NCBI RefSeq assembly: GCF_009495755.1
Contig: NZ_WIBJ01000031.1
Coordinates: 541,421 to 605,420 of the forward strand
Source: Flavobacterium sp. LMO8
Lineage (GTDB): Bacteria; Bacteroidota; Bacteroidia; Flavobacteriales; Flavobacteriaceae
Direction of reading: 5' to 3'
DNA: 64,000 nucleotides
Made by a program: the position numbers and the translations under genes
Notes under the pieces: generated by a model
What the model was told of the DNA's origin: nothing
The model's input: the letters and a program-made list of their open reading frames with translations, nothing else
The model's database searches: none
Shown here: in pieces, positions 44,326 through 53,293 of the stretch
How positions within the stretch are numbered: position 1 is the first letter of the stretch
How the letters are laid out: each line of letters begins with the position of its first letter

Positions 44326-47107
44326 AATCTATAATCATTATACCTCCCTCTTTTTTCTTGCCTCCAAATTTTTCTAATTTATAAGTTAGAGAAAACATCG
44401 CATATTGTTGTAAAACTGTATTTTCCATATCAGTAATGGCGGTTGGCGTAATCGTTCTTGTAGTGCTGATGTTTTGATTTAAGACATCATACACTTTTAC
44501 TTTGGCTAATAATTTGTCTTGGAAGAAATTATATCCCAAACTCAAATTCCATAAATAGAAATCTTTTTGAAAACCATCTGCTATATTAGAGTTGTAGTTG
44601 TAACCAAAATCACTTCCCAAAACTACTTTTTTAGGCCAATAACTTGTGATTTCTATCTTAGCACTATGCTTAAAATTCTTAGTATTGTCAATTATGTAAT
44701 TCGTAAAATCGTTAGTAATATACGTGTATCGGTACGACGGACTAATGGTAATCATTTCATCAATTGACCAAGACATATTGGCTCTTGGATTTAAGGTCAA
44801 TCCTTTTGATTCAAATAATTCAGCATTGGTTAATCCTTGATCATAATTGTAACCTAACTGCAAACCTACGCCATATTTAAACGTTCTTTTTTCTTTTTTT
44901 ACTGATTTGTTTAAACTAAAGCCAACATATGTATTGTAAGCTCTATCAATGTTTTGATAGGTAGTTGTTGCTTTAAAATCGCTGTCATAAGTGGTAGAAG
45001 ATGCAATTTGATTTACATTGTAATTTCCTCCGGCATACGCATAAAAACCGCTTTTAGTAGCATAATCATAATTATTGAAATTCGTATAAAGAGAATATCT
45101 TTCGTTAGGTTTTAAATCGGCATTTCCAATAACCGTGTTTAGCGGATTTGCTAAATTTTCGAATGGTAAAATTTGGTTGGCACTTGGTAAATTTACTTCG
45201 TAAGAGTAGTACGTGTAAAACGATTTTGATTTACCTAATGTAATGCTCAAATAACCATTCATTTTAGGATACATATAGTTTTTGTTAACCGCTGTTTTGT
45301 TTGATAAATAGGTCGATTGATTATTGAAATTGATAATTTCCGTTCCCATCGAAATACTTCCTCTAATTTTCTTTTTTCGTAAACTAATTCCAACCATTGG
45401 AGTTACTGATGAAGTTGAAGAAATAATATCGTTTGATAGTAAATCGTTATAATTGGAATACGAATTTAATCCATTATCAAAATCATACGTTTCTCTTACA
45501 TCTCTAGATTTTTTATAGCTATATGAAGTTTCAAAATTAAGTGTAATTGAATCTTTCAAAGGTTCGTTATACCCTATTTCGGCTCTAAAACTATCATCTT
45601 TTGAATTATCAATTCTAAATTGATTTCTATCATCATCGGTATTTCCCGACTGAAAAAAGGTTGTAGTGGTTTTTGTAATTAAATCGGAATCATTTTTACT
45701 GTTTTCGTTGTTTAATGATGCGCTAATTCCTCTTCCTTTTTTCTTTAATCCTTTGTAAAAATAAATGTTGTTTTTAAAACTGTTGTTTTGGCTTGACCAA
45801 TTATTATCACTTGTGTTTTCATTCAAAGCAGCTCCTGTTCCGTCAAATGTAGCATCAAAACCAGTGTTTTTATTTTTTATTTCGCTTTTTGAAAAGCTTG
45901 GGCTTATGTACAACGTTGCTGTTGAATCTAATTTAATCTCAAAATCCATTGCAATGTTATGTCCGTCTGTTATGGATTTAGTTTTAGATTCGGCTAAAGT
46001 ATTGGTGTTTCCTGTTGGAAGTAAATTAATTCTATTGGTTCTATTGTTGTTGTTTGTTTCTGCGTTTGAATAATAGTAACTTCCGTTTGGATTAATTTTC
46101 TTTTTTGCCCATTCGTCTGCAAAGTTTACGCCAATCATGTTTGAAGTGGTTATTCCGTTATTGCCTCCAAATTGCATTCCGTTAATGCCAAAACTACCGT
46201 TATCGTTTACCCAAATAGATCTATTTCTCCCGCCACCCATATTATCAAAAATCTCATCCATAGAAAAACCGATAGAGTTTACGTTGTTTGAAGATCCTAA
46301 AACACTAATCTTTTGAGTGTCTTTAAAGTAGTTGAAGAGCATACTCGATTCGTAACGTTCTTCTGTACCATATCCCACATTCGCTTTTCCGAAAACACCT
46401 TTGTTTTTATCTTCCTGAATGGTTAAATTGATGGTTTTTTCATCTGAAGTAGCATCTTGTCCTGATAATTCTTCTTCTTTTGTTTTGGTGTCGGTAACTT
46501 GAACTTTACTAATAATTTCTGCCGGTAAATTTTGAGTGGCAATTTTGCCGTCTTTGCCAAAGAAAGGTTTTCCGTTTACTAAAATATTATTGACTTCTTT
46601 TCCGTTGACCGTGATTTTACCTTCTTCGTCAATTTCAACGCCCGGAAGTTGTTTCAATAAAGCTTCCACATTGGCATCTGGACGAACTTTAAATGACGAA
46701 GCATTAAATTCTAAAGTGTCATTTTTAATCGTAACAGGTGGTGCTTCAGATTGAATAACCACTTCTTTTAAAGAACTTACGTTTTCTTCAAGTCTTATGG
46801 AACCAAAATCTTTATCGGCTTTTAAATTTTCAATTTTTTCTGAATAATCATTATATCCAATGTAAGAAATTTTAAAAAGAATAGCGTTTTCATTTTTTTT
46901 TGTCTTGATGGTGAAATTTCCATTCTTATCCGAAATTGTATAATCAATCAAAGTAGAATCTTTTACTGATTTCAAATAAATAGTTGCCGATTCAAGTGGG
47001 ATAGAAGTGTTTTTGTCGATAATTTTTCCTTTTAAAGAAATGGTGTTTTGACTAAAACTTATGGCTGAGCATAAAAATAAAATAAGGAAGGCGATTTTCT
47101 GGAACAT
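44324..47107 (-). CDS. Outer membrane beta-barrel protein, TonB-receptor-like
   Basis: The 927-residue protein has a signal peptide (about residues 1-19, SAISFSQ), a carboxypeptidase-regulatory-like domain (about 22-110) and a plug-like region with VEALLKQLPGVEIDEEGKITVNGKEVNNILVNGKPFF (about 148-184). A long barrel of the outer-membrane beta-barrel-3 type follows. Its C-terminal end is KKKEGGIMIID, not a usual aromatic terminus. Such proteins form a TonB-like family without a known ligand in many Bacteroidota. A short low-complexity Asn/Asn-Arg region (NAETNNNNRTNRIN) lies around 345-360. Confidence 0.88.
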   Translation of the reverse strand: MFQKIAFLILFLCSAISFSQNTISLKGKIIDKNTSIPLESATIYLKSVKDSTLIDYTISDKNGNFTIKTKKNENAILFKISYIGYNDYSEKIENLKADKDFGSIRLEENVSSLKEVVIQSEAPPVTIKNDTLEFNASSFKVRPDANVEALLKQLPGVEIDEEGKITVNGKEVNNILVNGKPFFGKDGKIATQNLPAEIISKVQVTDTKTKEEELSGQDATSDEKTINLTIQEDKNKGVFGKANVGYGTEERYESSMLFNYFKDTQKISVLGSSNNVNSIGFSMDEIFDNMGGGRNRSIWVNDNGSFGINGMQFGGNNGITTSNMIGVNFADEWAKKKINPNGSYYYSNAETNNNNRTNRINLLPTGNTNTLAESKTKSITDGHNIAMDFEIKLDSTATLYISPSFSKSEIKNKNTGFDATFDGTGAALNENTSDNNWSSQNNSFKNNIYFYKGLKKKGRGISASLNNENSKNDSDLITKTTTTFFQSGNTDDDRNQFRIDNSKDDSFRAEIGYNEPLKDSITLNFETSYSYKKSRDVRETYDFDNGLNSYSNYNDLLSNDIISSTSSVTPMVGISLRKKKIRGSISMGTEIINFNNQSTYLSNKTAVNKNYMYPKMNGYLSITLGKSKSFYTYYSYEVNLPSANQILPFENLANPLNTVIGNADLKPNERYSLYTNFNNYDYATKSGFYAYAGGNYNVNQIASSTTYDSDFKATTTYQNIDRAYNTYVGFSLNKSVKKEKRTFKYGVGLQLGYNYDQGLTNAELFESKGLTLNPRANMSWSIDEMITISPSYRYTYITNDFTNYIIDNTKNFKHSAKIEITSYWPKKVVLGSDFGYNYNSNIADGFQKDFYLWNLSLGYNFFQDKLLAKVKVYDVLNQNISTTRTITPTAITDMENTVLQQYAMFSLTYKLEKFGGKKKEGGIMIID

Positions 47108-47203
47108 GAAAAAGCGATTAATTAGTTTAAGTTGTAATTAACAGCGAAATAAAATATTTATTGTGTGAATAAAAATTTTCTTACGAAAAATTTAACAAAA
47201 GCC

Positions 47204-47234
47204 ACAAAAAAAACCGAAGCGTTAACTTCGGTTT
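47204..47234 (-). terminator. Terminator after der
   Basis: The stem aaaccgaag (47211-47219) pairs with cttcggttt (47226-47234), loop 6 bases. On the minus strand the T-run follows at about 47204-47213. It lies just past the der stop codon. Confidence 0.88.
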
Positions 47235-47238
47235 TCTA

Positions 47239-48549
47239 CTATTTCTGTCTGAAATAAATATCAATTGGAACGCCACTAAAATTGTATTGTTCTCTCAATT
47301 TATTTTCAATAAAACGTTTGTATGGATCTTTTACATATTGTGGTAAGTTAGCAAAAAACACAAACTGAGGTGTTGGTGTTGGCAACTGCATACAATATTT
47401 AATTTTCACATATTTTCCTTTTAAAGCTGGTGGTGGCGTTGCTTCAATAATTGGCAACATCAACTCGTTGAATTTTGAAGTCGAAATACGTTGTTTTCTG
47501 TTTTCAAACACTTCAACTGCTGTTTCTAATGCTTTTAGTAAACGTTGTTTCGTTAAAGCCGAGATAAAAAGAATAGGCACATCGGTAAATGGTTGTAATT
47601 CTTCTCTAATCTTACGTTCGTAATCACGAGTACTCATGGTATCTTTTTCCACCAAATCCCATTTGTTTACTAAGATAACAACACCTTTTCGGTTTTTTTC
47701 GGCCAACCAAAAAATACTTTGATCTTGTCCTTCAAATCCACGAGTAGCATCAATAACTAATAAACAAACATCACTGTGTTCAATTGCTCTTACCGAACGC
47801 ATTACCGAGTAAAATTCTAAATCTTCTTTTACTTTTGCTTTACGTCTAATTCCGGCCGTGTCAACCAAGTTGAATTCAAATCCAAAACGGTTGTATTTCG
47901 TATCAATTGCGTCACGAGTAGTTCCAGCAATATCGGTTACCACAAATCTATCTTCGCCAATTAAAGCATTGATGAAAGATGATTTACCAGCATTCGGTCT
48001 TCCAACCACACAAAAACGTGGTAATGGTTCTACTTCTTCAGTAACTTCTGGCATTTCAGGTAACACTTCGACTAATTTGTCTAAAAGTTCTCCCGTTCCG
48101 CTTCCGCTCATTCCCGAAATCGTGAAATATTCTCCTAATCCTAAGTTGTAAAATTCAACAGCGTCTTTTTCACGCATAGCGTTATCCACTTTATTTACAA
48201 CTAAAATAACTGGTTTTTTAACTTTACGAAGTAATTTAGCCACTTCGTCATCCATTGGTGTTATGCCTTCCTCAACATCAACCACAAAAACAATAGCATC
48301 CGCTTCGTCAATAGCTAATTCCACTTGTTTACGAATCTCTGCTTCAAAAATATCGTCCGATCCTTTGATATAACCTCCAGTATCAATTACAGAAAACTCC
48401 TTTCCGTTCCACTCACTTTTTCCATAATTTCTATCACGCGTAACACCGCTTACTGAGTCAACAATAGCTTCTCTTCGCTGAATTAAACGGTTAAAAAATG
48501 TGGATTTTCCAACATTTGGTCTTCCTACAATGGCAACAATATTATTCAT
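47239..48549 (-). CDS. der: Ribosome biogenesis GTPase Der (EngA)
   Basis: The start is set at ATG 48549 ([19 protein letters not shown]), the standard beginning; the open frame extends seven codons further. The 436-residue protein has two tandem G domains, GRPNVGKS (residues 8-15) with NKVD, and GRPNAGKS (about 182-189) with NKWD. A KH-like C-terminal domain (about 350-436) ends in [35 protein letters not shown]. It helps assemble the 50S subunit. Confidence 0.96.
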   Translation of the reverse strand: MNNIVAIVGRPNVGKSTFFNRLIQRREAIVDSVSGVTRDRNYGKSEWNGKEFSVIDTGGYIKGSDDIFEAEIRKQVELAIDEADAIVFVVDVEEGITPMDDEVAKLLRKVKKPVILVVNKVDNAMREKDAVEFYNLGLGEYFTISGMSGSGTGELLDKLVEVLPEMPEVTEEVEPLPRFCVVGRPNAGKSSFINALIGEDRFVVTDIAGTTRDAIDTKYNRFGFEFNLVDTAGIRRKAKVKEDLEFYSVMRSVRAIEHSDVCLLVIDATRGFEGQDQSIFWLAEKNRKGVVILVNKWDLVEKDTMSTRDYERKIREELQPFTDVPILFISALTKQRLLKALETAVEVFENRKQRISTSKFNELMLPIIEATPPPALKGKYVKIKYCMQLPTPTPQFVFFANLPQYVKDPYKRFIENKLREQYNFSGVPIDIYFRQK

Positions 48550-48593
48550 AATCTTATTTTGAATCGGCAAAAGTACGATTTTTTTTGGAGCTT

Positions 48594-48736
48594 TTTCCAG
48601 CTATCCACTACAACTCCACAATTTTAGCTCTTTTTTTCTAATTTTATTCGGTCAGCTTCTAAGGTCGCTGTCCAAATAAAAAGAAAAAATAGGTCAAAAA
48701 TTTGCGGGGTTTCCGTTGCTATCTGGGCTAGGGCGT
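48594..48736. repeat. Repeat-like intergenic element upstream of a small membrane protein gene
   Basis: The stretch holds GCTATCCACTACAACTCC (about 48600-48617) and, 90 bases later, GGGTTTCCGTTGCTATCTGG (about 48705-48724) with GGGCTAGGGCG after it. The two halves look like ends of a larger dispersed repeat that I associate with flavobacterial intergenic spacers. They are relatively GC-rich for this genome. No open frame of note is present. Confidence 0.45.
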
Positions 48737-48791
48737 GAAATTTGTTCAACATTTGTTAAAATTGTATATATTAGCTTTAAAATCAGAAGAA

Positions 48792-49283
48792 ATGGAGCCT
48801 GAAAAAAGTATTGCACTACGACCAAAATTTGAAGTCGAATCAAAAAATAGTGTCGATAAAATTTTAGAAAAAGCAAAACAGCTAAAAGCCGAACTCAAAG
48901 CTGATTACCAAATTAAAATAATCGATGAGCATTTGTATTTCTATTTCAGCAAAGAAAAAAGAAAATACTATTCGCCATTTTTACATTTGGAATTAGAAGC
49001 AAACGAAGGTAAAACTATAGTAAAAGGTCTTTTTGGTCCAGAGCAATTGTTGTGGACGCTCTTTATGTTTCTACACTTCATTATCGCAGGATTGTTTTTA
49101 GTTTTCGCTATGATGGCTTACACGCATTGGTCACTAAAACAATCCACGGTTTTAGATTTCAGCATCATGGGAATCATGGTAGTTTTTTGGTTTTCGCTCT
49201 ATTTTATGGCACGATTAAACAGAGAACGCGGTGTGCCACAAATGCACGAATTAGAAGATTTGATGTATAAGGTTTTGGAGTAG
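48792..49283 (+). CDS. Small membrane protein of unknown function
   Basis: The frame is open from a GTG at 48735, but the ATG at 48792 (MEPEKSIALRPKFEVES) is preferred, because the added residues resemble no signal peptide and come from repeat-like DNA. The 163-residue protein has an N-terminal cytoplasmic part of about 85 residues with acidic and basic clusters and two membrane helices (about 91-113 and 121-140). A short charged tail ends LEDLMYKVLE. I recognise no family. It stands alone between der and the era group, on the plus strand. Confidence 0.6.
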   Translation: MEPEKSIALRPKFEVESKNSVDKILEKAKQLKAELKADYQIKIIDEHLYFYFSKEKRKYYSPFLHLELEANEGKTIVKGLFGPEQLLWTLFMFLHFIIAGLFLVFAMMAYTHWSLKQSTVLDFSIMGIMVVFWFSLYFMARLNRERGVPQMHELEDLMYKVLE

Positions 49284-49299
49284 GAATTGCTTCGAGTGA

Positions 49300-49692
49300 T
49301 TATTTTTTCCATGAAAATTTTTTCGAACCATCTTGATTTTTAAATTCGGATGACTCAATCCAATCATATTTTCCGTCTTTATCTTTGTATAGAATTAAGT
49401 AATCCGCTTTAATGTTTTCAATATATTTTGACAGTTCAGTTGTACAAGATTTTAAATCTTCAATTTCATAGCATGAAATATGAGTATGAATGTTGTTCTG
49501 ACCCGTTGGATCTTCAATTCCAATTGTAATTTCAGAATTATAAGTTGCTATCCAAATTGAAAAAATTCCTGAGTCACTTTTCAAATCACAATCAAATGAT
49601 CCGTCATCTTGATATTTTATTGTTTCAATAAATTCTGGATAGTTTCTCTCAATAAATTCAATTATTAATTTTGAGAATAATTTTTGTTCCAT
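49300..49692 (-). CDS. Small acidic protein of unknown function
   Basis: The 130-residue protein has no signal peptide or membrane helix. It reads like a compact alpha/beta domain: an N-terminal helix (KLFSKLIIEFIERNYPEF), four strands (DGSFDCDLKS, IFSIWIATYN, EITIGIED) and a C-terminal strand pair (ADYLILYKDKDGKYDWIESS). Acidic residues and Trp/Tyr are common. This general look is seen in immunity-type proteins (SUKH/Imm classes), but no motif supports that name. It lies 37 bases before era on the same strand. Confidence 0.55.
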   Translation of the reverse strand: MEQKLFSKLIIEFIERNYPEFIETIKYQDDGSFDCDLKSDSGIFSIWIATYNSEITIGIEDPTGQNNIHTHISCYEIEDLKSCTTELSKYIENIKADYLILYKDKDGKYDWIESSEFKNQDGSKKFSWKK

Positions 49693-49729
49693 TCCATATT
49701 TATTTTAATAATATCATATTGCTTGCAAC

Positions 49730-50614
49730 TTACTTCTGGTTATACCCAAAACGTTTTAATTGGTAAGCGCTACTTCTCCAATCTTTATTTACTTTAACGT
49801 AAGTGGCTAAGTGAATTTGTTTACCAAAGAATTTTTCTAAATCTTCTCTTGCTTGAATACCTACACGCTTTAAAGCGGCACCTTTGTGACCAATGATGAT
49901 TCCTTTTTGCGTATCGCGTTCCACCATAATTACGGCACGAATTCTAATAATATTATCGTCTTCGATAAATTCTTCCGTTTCAATTTCTACGGCATACGGA
50001 ATTTCTTTGTCGTAATTCAATAAGATTTTCTCACGAATGGTTTCGTTTACAAAGAAACGTTCTGGTTTATCAGTTAAAGCATCTTTAGGATAAAATGCTG
50101 GAGAAACCGGAAGTAATTCGATGATTCTATCAAAAACCGTTTGCACATTAAAATTCTCTAAAGCCGAAATAGGAAAAAGTTCTGCATTAGGTACTTTTTC
50201 TTTCCAAGCTTGCACTTGTTCTTCTAATTGTTCTTGGTTCGATTTGTCAATTTTGTTCAACAACAACAAAACTGGAATTTTAGAATGGATAATTTTGTTG
50301 AAAAAAGCTTCGTCTTTTAATTCTTTTTCTCCAATCTCAACCATATAAACTAAAATGTCAGCATCTTCAAAGGCCGATTTTACAAAATCCATCATCGAAT
50401 TCTGTAATTCATACGCCGGTTTTATAATTCCTGGCGTATCTGAAAATAAAACTTGAAAATCATCTCCATTTACAATTCCTAAAATACGATGTCTTGTAGT
50501 TTGTGCTTTCGAGGTGATAATAGAAAGACGTTCGCCTACAAACGCATTCATAAGAGTTGATTTTCCTACATTCGGATTTCCAATAATATTTACATAACCT
50601 GCTCTGTGCTCCAT
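49730..50614 (-). CDS. era: GTPase Era
   Basis: The start is set at ATG 50614 (MEHRAGYVNIIGNPNVGKSTLMNAF), rejecting 20 upstream codons that cross the promoter. The 294-residue protein has an N-terminal G domain (GNPNVGKS near residue 13, DTPG, NKID near 122) and a C-terminal KH domain (VERDTQKGIIIGHKGAALKRVG). Era binds the 3' end of 16S rRNA during 30S assembly. A -7 box at 50634-50641 is placed 20 bases upstream. Confidence 0.97.
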   Translation of the reverse strand: MEHRAGYVNIIGNPNVGKSTLMNAFVGERLSIITSKAQTTRHRILGIVNGDDFQVLFSDTPGIIKPAYELQNSMMDFVKSAFEDADILVYMVEIGEKELKDEAFFNKIIHSKIPVLLLLNKIDKSNQEQLEEQVQAWKEKVPNAELFPISALENFNVQTVFDRIIELLPVSPAFYPKDALTDKPERFFVNETIREKILLNYDKEIPYAVEIETEEFIEDDNIIRIRAVIMVERDTQKGIIIGHKGAALKRVGIQAREDLEKFFGKQIHLATYVKVNKDWRSSAYQLKRFGYNQK

Positions 50615-50633
50615 TTCGATATATTTATGGGTA

Positions 50634-50641
50634 CAAAGGTA
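50634..50641 (-). promoter_or_regulatory. -7 element (TACCTTTG) for era
   Basis: The minus strand reads TACCTTTG, an exact TAnnTTTG match, 20 bases before the Era ATG. It supports the downstream start. Confidence 0.55.
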
Positions 50642-50690
50642 GTGATAACGCCTGAAATAGTAGAAAGAAAACATTATTTTTAAAAAAGTC

Positions 50691-50720
50691 TTGTAATTTT
50701 AAATAAAGAGTGTACCTTTG
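50691..50720 (+). promoter_or_regulatory. Initiator tRNA promoter (TTG - 19 - TACCTTTG)
   Basis: TTG at 50691-50693 and TACCTTTG at 50713-50720, spacer 19, is a full match to the flavobacterial consensus and stands 11 bases before the first tRNA gene. Confidence 0.85.
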
Positions 50721-50731
50721 CACTCACAAAC

Positions 50732-50804
50732 CGCGGGATAGAGCAGTAGGCAGCTCGTCGGGCTCATAACCCGAAGGTCACAGGTTCGAGTCCTGTTCCC
50801 GCTA
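50732..50804 (+). tRNA. Initiator tRNA-Met (CAT), copy 1
   Basis: This 73-base cloverleaf has anticodon loop CTCATAA, so CAT is the anticodon. The anticodon stem has three G-C pairs next to the loop (GGG/CCC). The first acceptor position is unpaired (C1 facing T72), both hallmarks of the initiator. The T arm reads CAGGTTCGAGTCCTG. The CCA end is not encoded (CTA follows). Confidence 0.93.
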
Positions 50805-50834
50805 CTAAGAATTTATTGAATCACAACCGTACAT

Positions 50835-50907
50835 CGCGGGATAGAGCAGTAGGCAGCTCGTCGGGCTCATAACCCGAAGGTCACAGGTTCGAGTCCTGTT
50901 CCCGCTA
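50835..50907 (+). tRNA. Initiator tRNA-Met (CAT), copy 2
   Basis: Identical to copy 1 over all 73 bases, including the C1/T72 mismatch and the three G-C pairs below the anticodon loop. The spacer between the copies is 30 bases, so they are probably processed from one transcript. A terminator follows at 50913. Confidence 0.93.
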
Positions 50908-50912
50908 CTAAG

Positions 50913-50941
50913 AAGCTTCACAGAAATGTGGAGCTTTTTTT
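50913..50941 (+). terminator. Terminator after the tRNA pair
   Basis: The stem aagcttcac (50913-50921) pairs with gtggagctt (50928-50936), with one G-U wobble, followed by a T-run. Confidence 0.85.
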
Positions 50942-50998
50942 ATGTAATTAATTCATTAATATATGGTTATGTTTTATTTATTGTTTTAGTTTTTTAGC

Positions 50999-51026
50999 TT
51001 GATTAAATAATAAAACACTACTTTTG
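50999..51026 (+). promoter_or_regulatory. Promoter (TTG - 17 - TACTTTTG) of the J/KTSC gene
   Basis: TTG at 50999-51001 and TACTTTTG at 51019-51026, spacer 17. The leader to the ATG at 51047 is about 15 bases. Confidence 0.7.
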
Positions 51027-51046
51027 CACTTTTATTTTTAAAAATT

Positions 51047-51496
51047 ATGAATCCAAAGAAAATTGCCGAGTACAGAAAGTTACTTGATGTTACTAAAACA
51101 GCTACGCTGAAAGAATTAAAAACCATTTACAGAAATAGCATGAAGGAAGATCATCCTGATACTATTGCTGATCCAGTGGAGCGTTTAGCTGCAGAAGAAA
51201 GAAGTAAAAATATTATTGAGGCATACCATTTTTTGGTTAGTATTGCTCCTGAAACACAAGAAAAAAACAAAGAAGTATATCAAAAAACTACTTCAACTGT
51301 AAATATCCAAGATTTTTATATGGATAATGGTGTGTTGTATATTTCATTTTTAGATGGTAGCAATTACGAGTATTTTAGTGTGCCAAAAGTAACGTACATT
51401 AAAATGGTGAATGCAGAATCGCCAAGTCGTTTTGCAAGAAGACATATTTATAATGAGTTTTTATATCGCAGTGCGAGTAAAATAGTTGCAGAGTAA
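51047..51496 (+). CDS. J-domain plus KTSC-domain protein
   Basis: The 149-residue protein has an N-terminal J-domain-like half with the HPD tripeptide (H36-P37-D38) between two helices. The C-terminal KTSC domain (about residues 83-146) has YISFLDGSNYEYFSVPKVTYIKMVNAESPSRFARRHIYNEF, the usual SxAxGxFxxxxI layout. The J half would recruit DnaK. KTSC domains are small folds of unknown partner, found with lysyl-tRNA-synthetase or phage proteins. This J-KTSC fusion recurs in Bacteroidota, but its function is unknown. Confidence 0.85.
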   Translation: MNPKKIAEYRKLLDVTKTATLKELKTIYRNSMKEDHPDTIADPVERLAAEERSKNIIEAYHFLVSIAPETQEKNKEVYQKTTSTVNIQDFYMDNGVLYISFLDGSNYEYFSVPKVTYIKMVNAESPSRFARRHIYNEFLYRSASKIVAE

Positions 51497-51515
51497 ACAA
51501 TTGTTAATTTTTTTC

Positions 51516-51523
51516 TATCTTTG
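51516..51523 (+). promoter_or_regulatory. -7 element (TATCTTTG) of the DUF1761 gene
   Basis: An exact TAnnTTTG match, 28 bases before the ATG. No well-spaced TTG. Confidence 0.5.
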
Positions 51524-51551
51524 ATATACTAACCAATAAACTATATCAATT

Positions 51552-52040
51552 ATGGAAATGAATTTTTTAGCTATTTTAGTGGCTGCTTTATCAAGTTTTG
51601 TTGTCGGATTTGTATGGTACAATCCTAAAGTTTTTGGAACGATTTGGATGAACGAAATCGGGATGACTGAGGAAAAAGCCAAACAAGGAAATATGGCGAA
51701 AATCTTCGGATTAACTTTTGTTTTTGCGTTCTTGTTGGCATTCATTATGCCGACGTTTGTAATTCATCAATTTGGAGCTTTAGGAATGGTTGGTGGACCT
51801 GTTGAAGCAGAAAAAGCCTTACCTTCATATGCTGCTTTTATGGCAGATTATGGTGATGTATTTAGAAGCTTTAAACATGGAGCTTTACACGGTTCAATTA
51901 TTGGTCTTTTTGTGGCATTGCCTGTAATTGCAACAAATTGCTTGTTTGAGCAAAAATCATTCAAATATGCAGCAATAACTTCTGGTTATTGGATTGTAGT
52001 TATGACTATAATGGGTGCTATTATTTGCGGCTGGAAATAA
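51552..52040 (+). CDS. DUF1761 membrane protein
   Basis: The 162-residue protein has four predicted membrane helices (about residues 4-24, 52-74, 108-128, 137-158). The family block FVVGFVWYNPKVFGTIWMNEIGMTEE (about 17-42) is typical of DUF1761. It is probably an inner membrane protein of unknown function. The gene is followed by a terminator that runs into the next gene's upstream region. Confidence 0.88.
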   Translation: MEMNFLAILVAALSSFVVGFVWYNPKVFGTIWMNEIGMTEEKAKQGNMAKIFGLTFVFAFLLAFIMPTFVIHQFGALGMVGGPVEAEKALPSYAAFMADYGDVFRSFKHGALHGSIIGLFVALPVIATNCLFEQKSFKYAAITSGYWIVVMTIMGAIICGWK

Positions 52041-52068
52041 AATAAATTTTAACATTTAATTATATAGG

Positions 52069-52095
52069 AATCGCTCTACATTTGTGGAGCGATTT
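52069..52095 (+). terminator. Terminator after the DUF1761 gene, overlapping an upstream reading frame
   Basis: The stem aatcgctctac (52069-52079) pairs with gtggagcgatt (52084-52094), one G-U wobble, 4-base loop, followed by a T-rich run. The first in-frame codon of the next open frame (TTG 52082) lies inside the hairpin loop. Confidence 0.8.
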
Positions 52096-52105
52096 TATTT
52101 TTACA

Positions 52106-53251
52106 TTGGACGGAATTTTATTTAAAATATACAATTCAGTTAAAGATTTACCTGCGCTTTGGGACTCAGTGGCTCAAAGTAATGTTTTTCTGCAAACACC
52201 TTATCTATCTGTGCTTGAGCGTTCGGCTCCTGTAAATATGGAGTGTTTTTACATTGGTATTTTTGAAAAATCGGAACTAATAGGTGTTTCATTAGCGCAA
52301 TATTTAGATTTGAATAAATTAGAATCTTTTGGAGAAAGAGACAAATCACTAAAAATCGCGATTCGTAATTTTATTTTCAAAAATTTTGCTTCTCACACGC
52401 TTTTCCTTGGGAATAACATGATTACAGGTCAAAACGGATACGCCTTTACAAAAGAAATCGATTTTGATTGTATTAGTGATATTTTAATACAAAGCGCAGA
52501 AGAAATAACATTGTATTTCAAGAAAAAAGGAATAAAAATTCATTTGGTTTCTTTCAAGGATTTTTACGAAGATTGTGCAATTGAAATGAAAAAGTATAGT
52601 TTTAAAGAAATATACGAATTCAATACACAACCTAACATGATTTTTTATTTGAATGAAAAATGGAAATCAGAAGAAGATTACATAGCGGCACTTTCAAAAA
52701 AATATCGAGACCAATTTAAAAGAGCGCGAAAAAAGAATGATGGAATAATTGTTAAAAATCTTTCTTTCGAAGAAGTTATTCAGCATGAAAATACGATTTA
52801 CGATTTGTATCATTATGTAGCTAAAAATGCCCCATTTAATACTTTTTTCTTAGTAAAAAATCATTTTTCAACTTTAAAAGGACAATGTGGCAATCGATTT
52901 CAGATTTTTGGTTATTTTTTGAATGAAAAGTTGGTTGGTTTTCATACACTTTTACTGAATGATGAAACCTTAGAAACCTATTTTTTAGGCTATGACGAAA
53001 CGATTCAAAAAGAAAACATGCTGTATTTGAATATGTTGTACAACATGACGAAATACGGAATTGAAAAGGGGTTTAAAAAAATTATTTTTGGCAGAACAGC
53101 GTTAGAAATCAAAAGTTCAGTAGGAGCATCACCAGTTCAAATGTCTGGGTTTATTTATCACAATAATAAATTGGTAAACAAATTTATTGGTAAAATCTTC
53201 AAACAATTAGAGCCAGAACTTCATTGGCAACAAAGGCATCCATTTAAATAA
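52106..53251 (+). CDS. FemAB/GNAT-like acyltransferase
   Basis: There is no ATG in the first 50 codons. The frame is open from TTG 52082, but that codon is inside a terminator, so TTG 52106 is preferred (MDGILFKIYNSV). This gives 381 residues. The protein has the GNAT/FemAB-like fold common to peptidoglycan-bridge and peptidogalycan-biosynthesis enzymes: YLSVLERSAP, SKKYRDQFKRARKKN (about 196-210), ETYFLGYD and the late GFKKIIFGRTALEIKSSVGASP (about 331-352). Its donor and acceptor are unknown. A non-ATG start and no clear promoter make the exact N-terminus uncertain. Confidence 0.75.
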   Translation: MDGILFKIYNSVKDLPALWDSVAQSNVFLQTPYLSVLERSAPVNMECFYIGIFEKSELIGVSLAQYLDLNKLESFGERDKSLKIAIRNFIFKNFASHTLFLGNNMITGQNGYAFTKEIDFDCISDILIQSAEEITLYFKKKGIKIHLVSFKDFYEDCAIEMKKYSFKEIYEFNTQPNMIFYLNEKWKSEEDYIAALSKKYRDQFKRARKKNDGIIVKNLSFEEVIQHENTIYDLYHYVAKNAPFNTFFLVKNHFSTLKGQCGNRFQIFGYFLNEKLVGFHTLLLNDETLETYFLGYDETIQKENMLYLNMLYNMTKYGIEKGFKKIIFGRTALEIKSSVGASPVQMSGFIYHNNKLVNKFIGKIFKQLEPELHWQQRHPFK

Positions 53252-53293
53252 AAAATAGGGCATATTACGTATGTAATCTTAAAATTATTAAAT

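Noticed and set aside
48735-48791. GTG-start extension of the small membrane protein at 48792
   Set aside because: The added residues arise from repeat-like DNA and the natural ATG at 48792 gives a sensible N-terminus.
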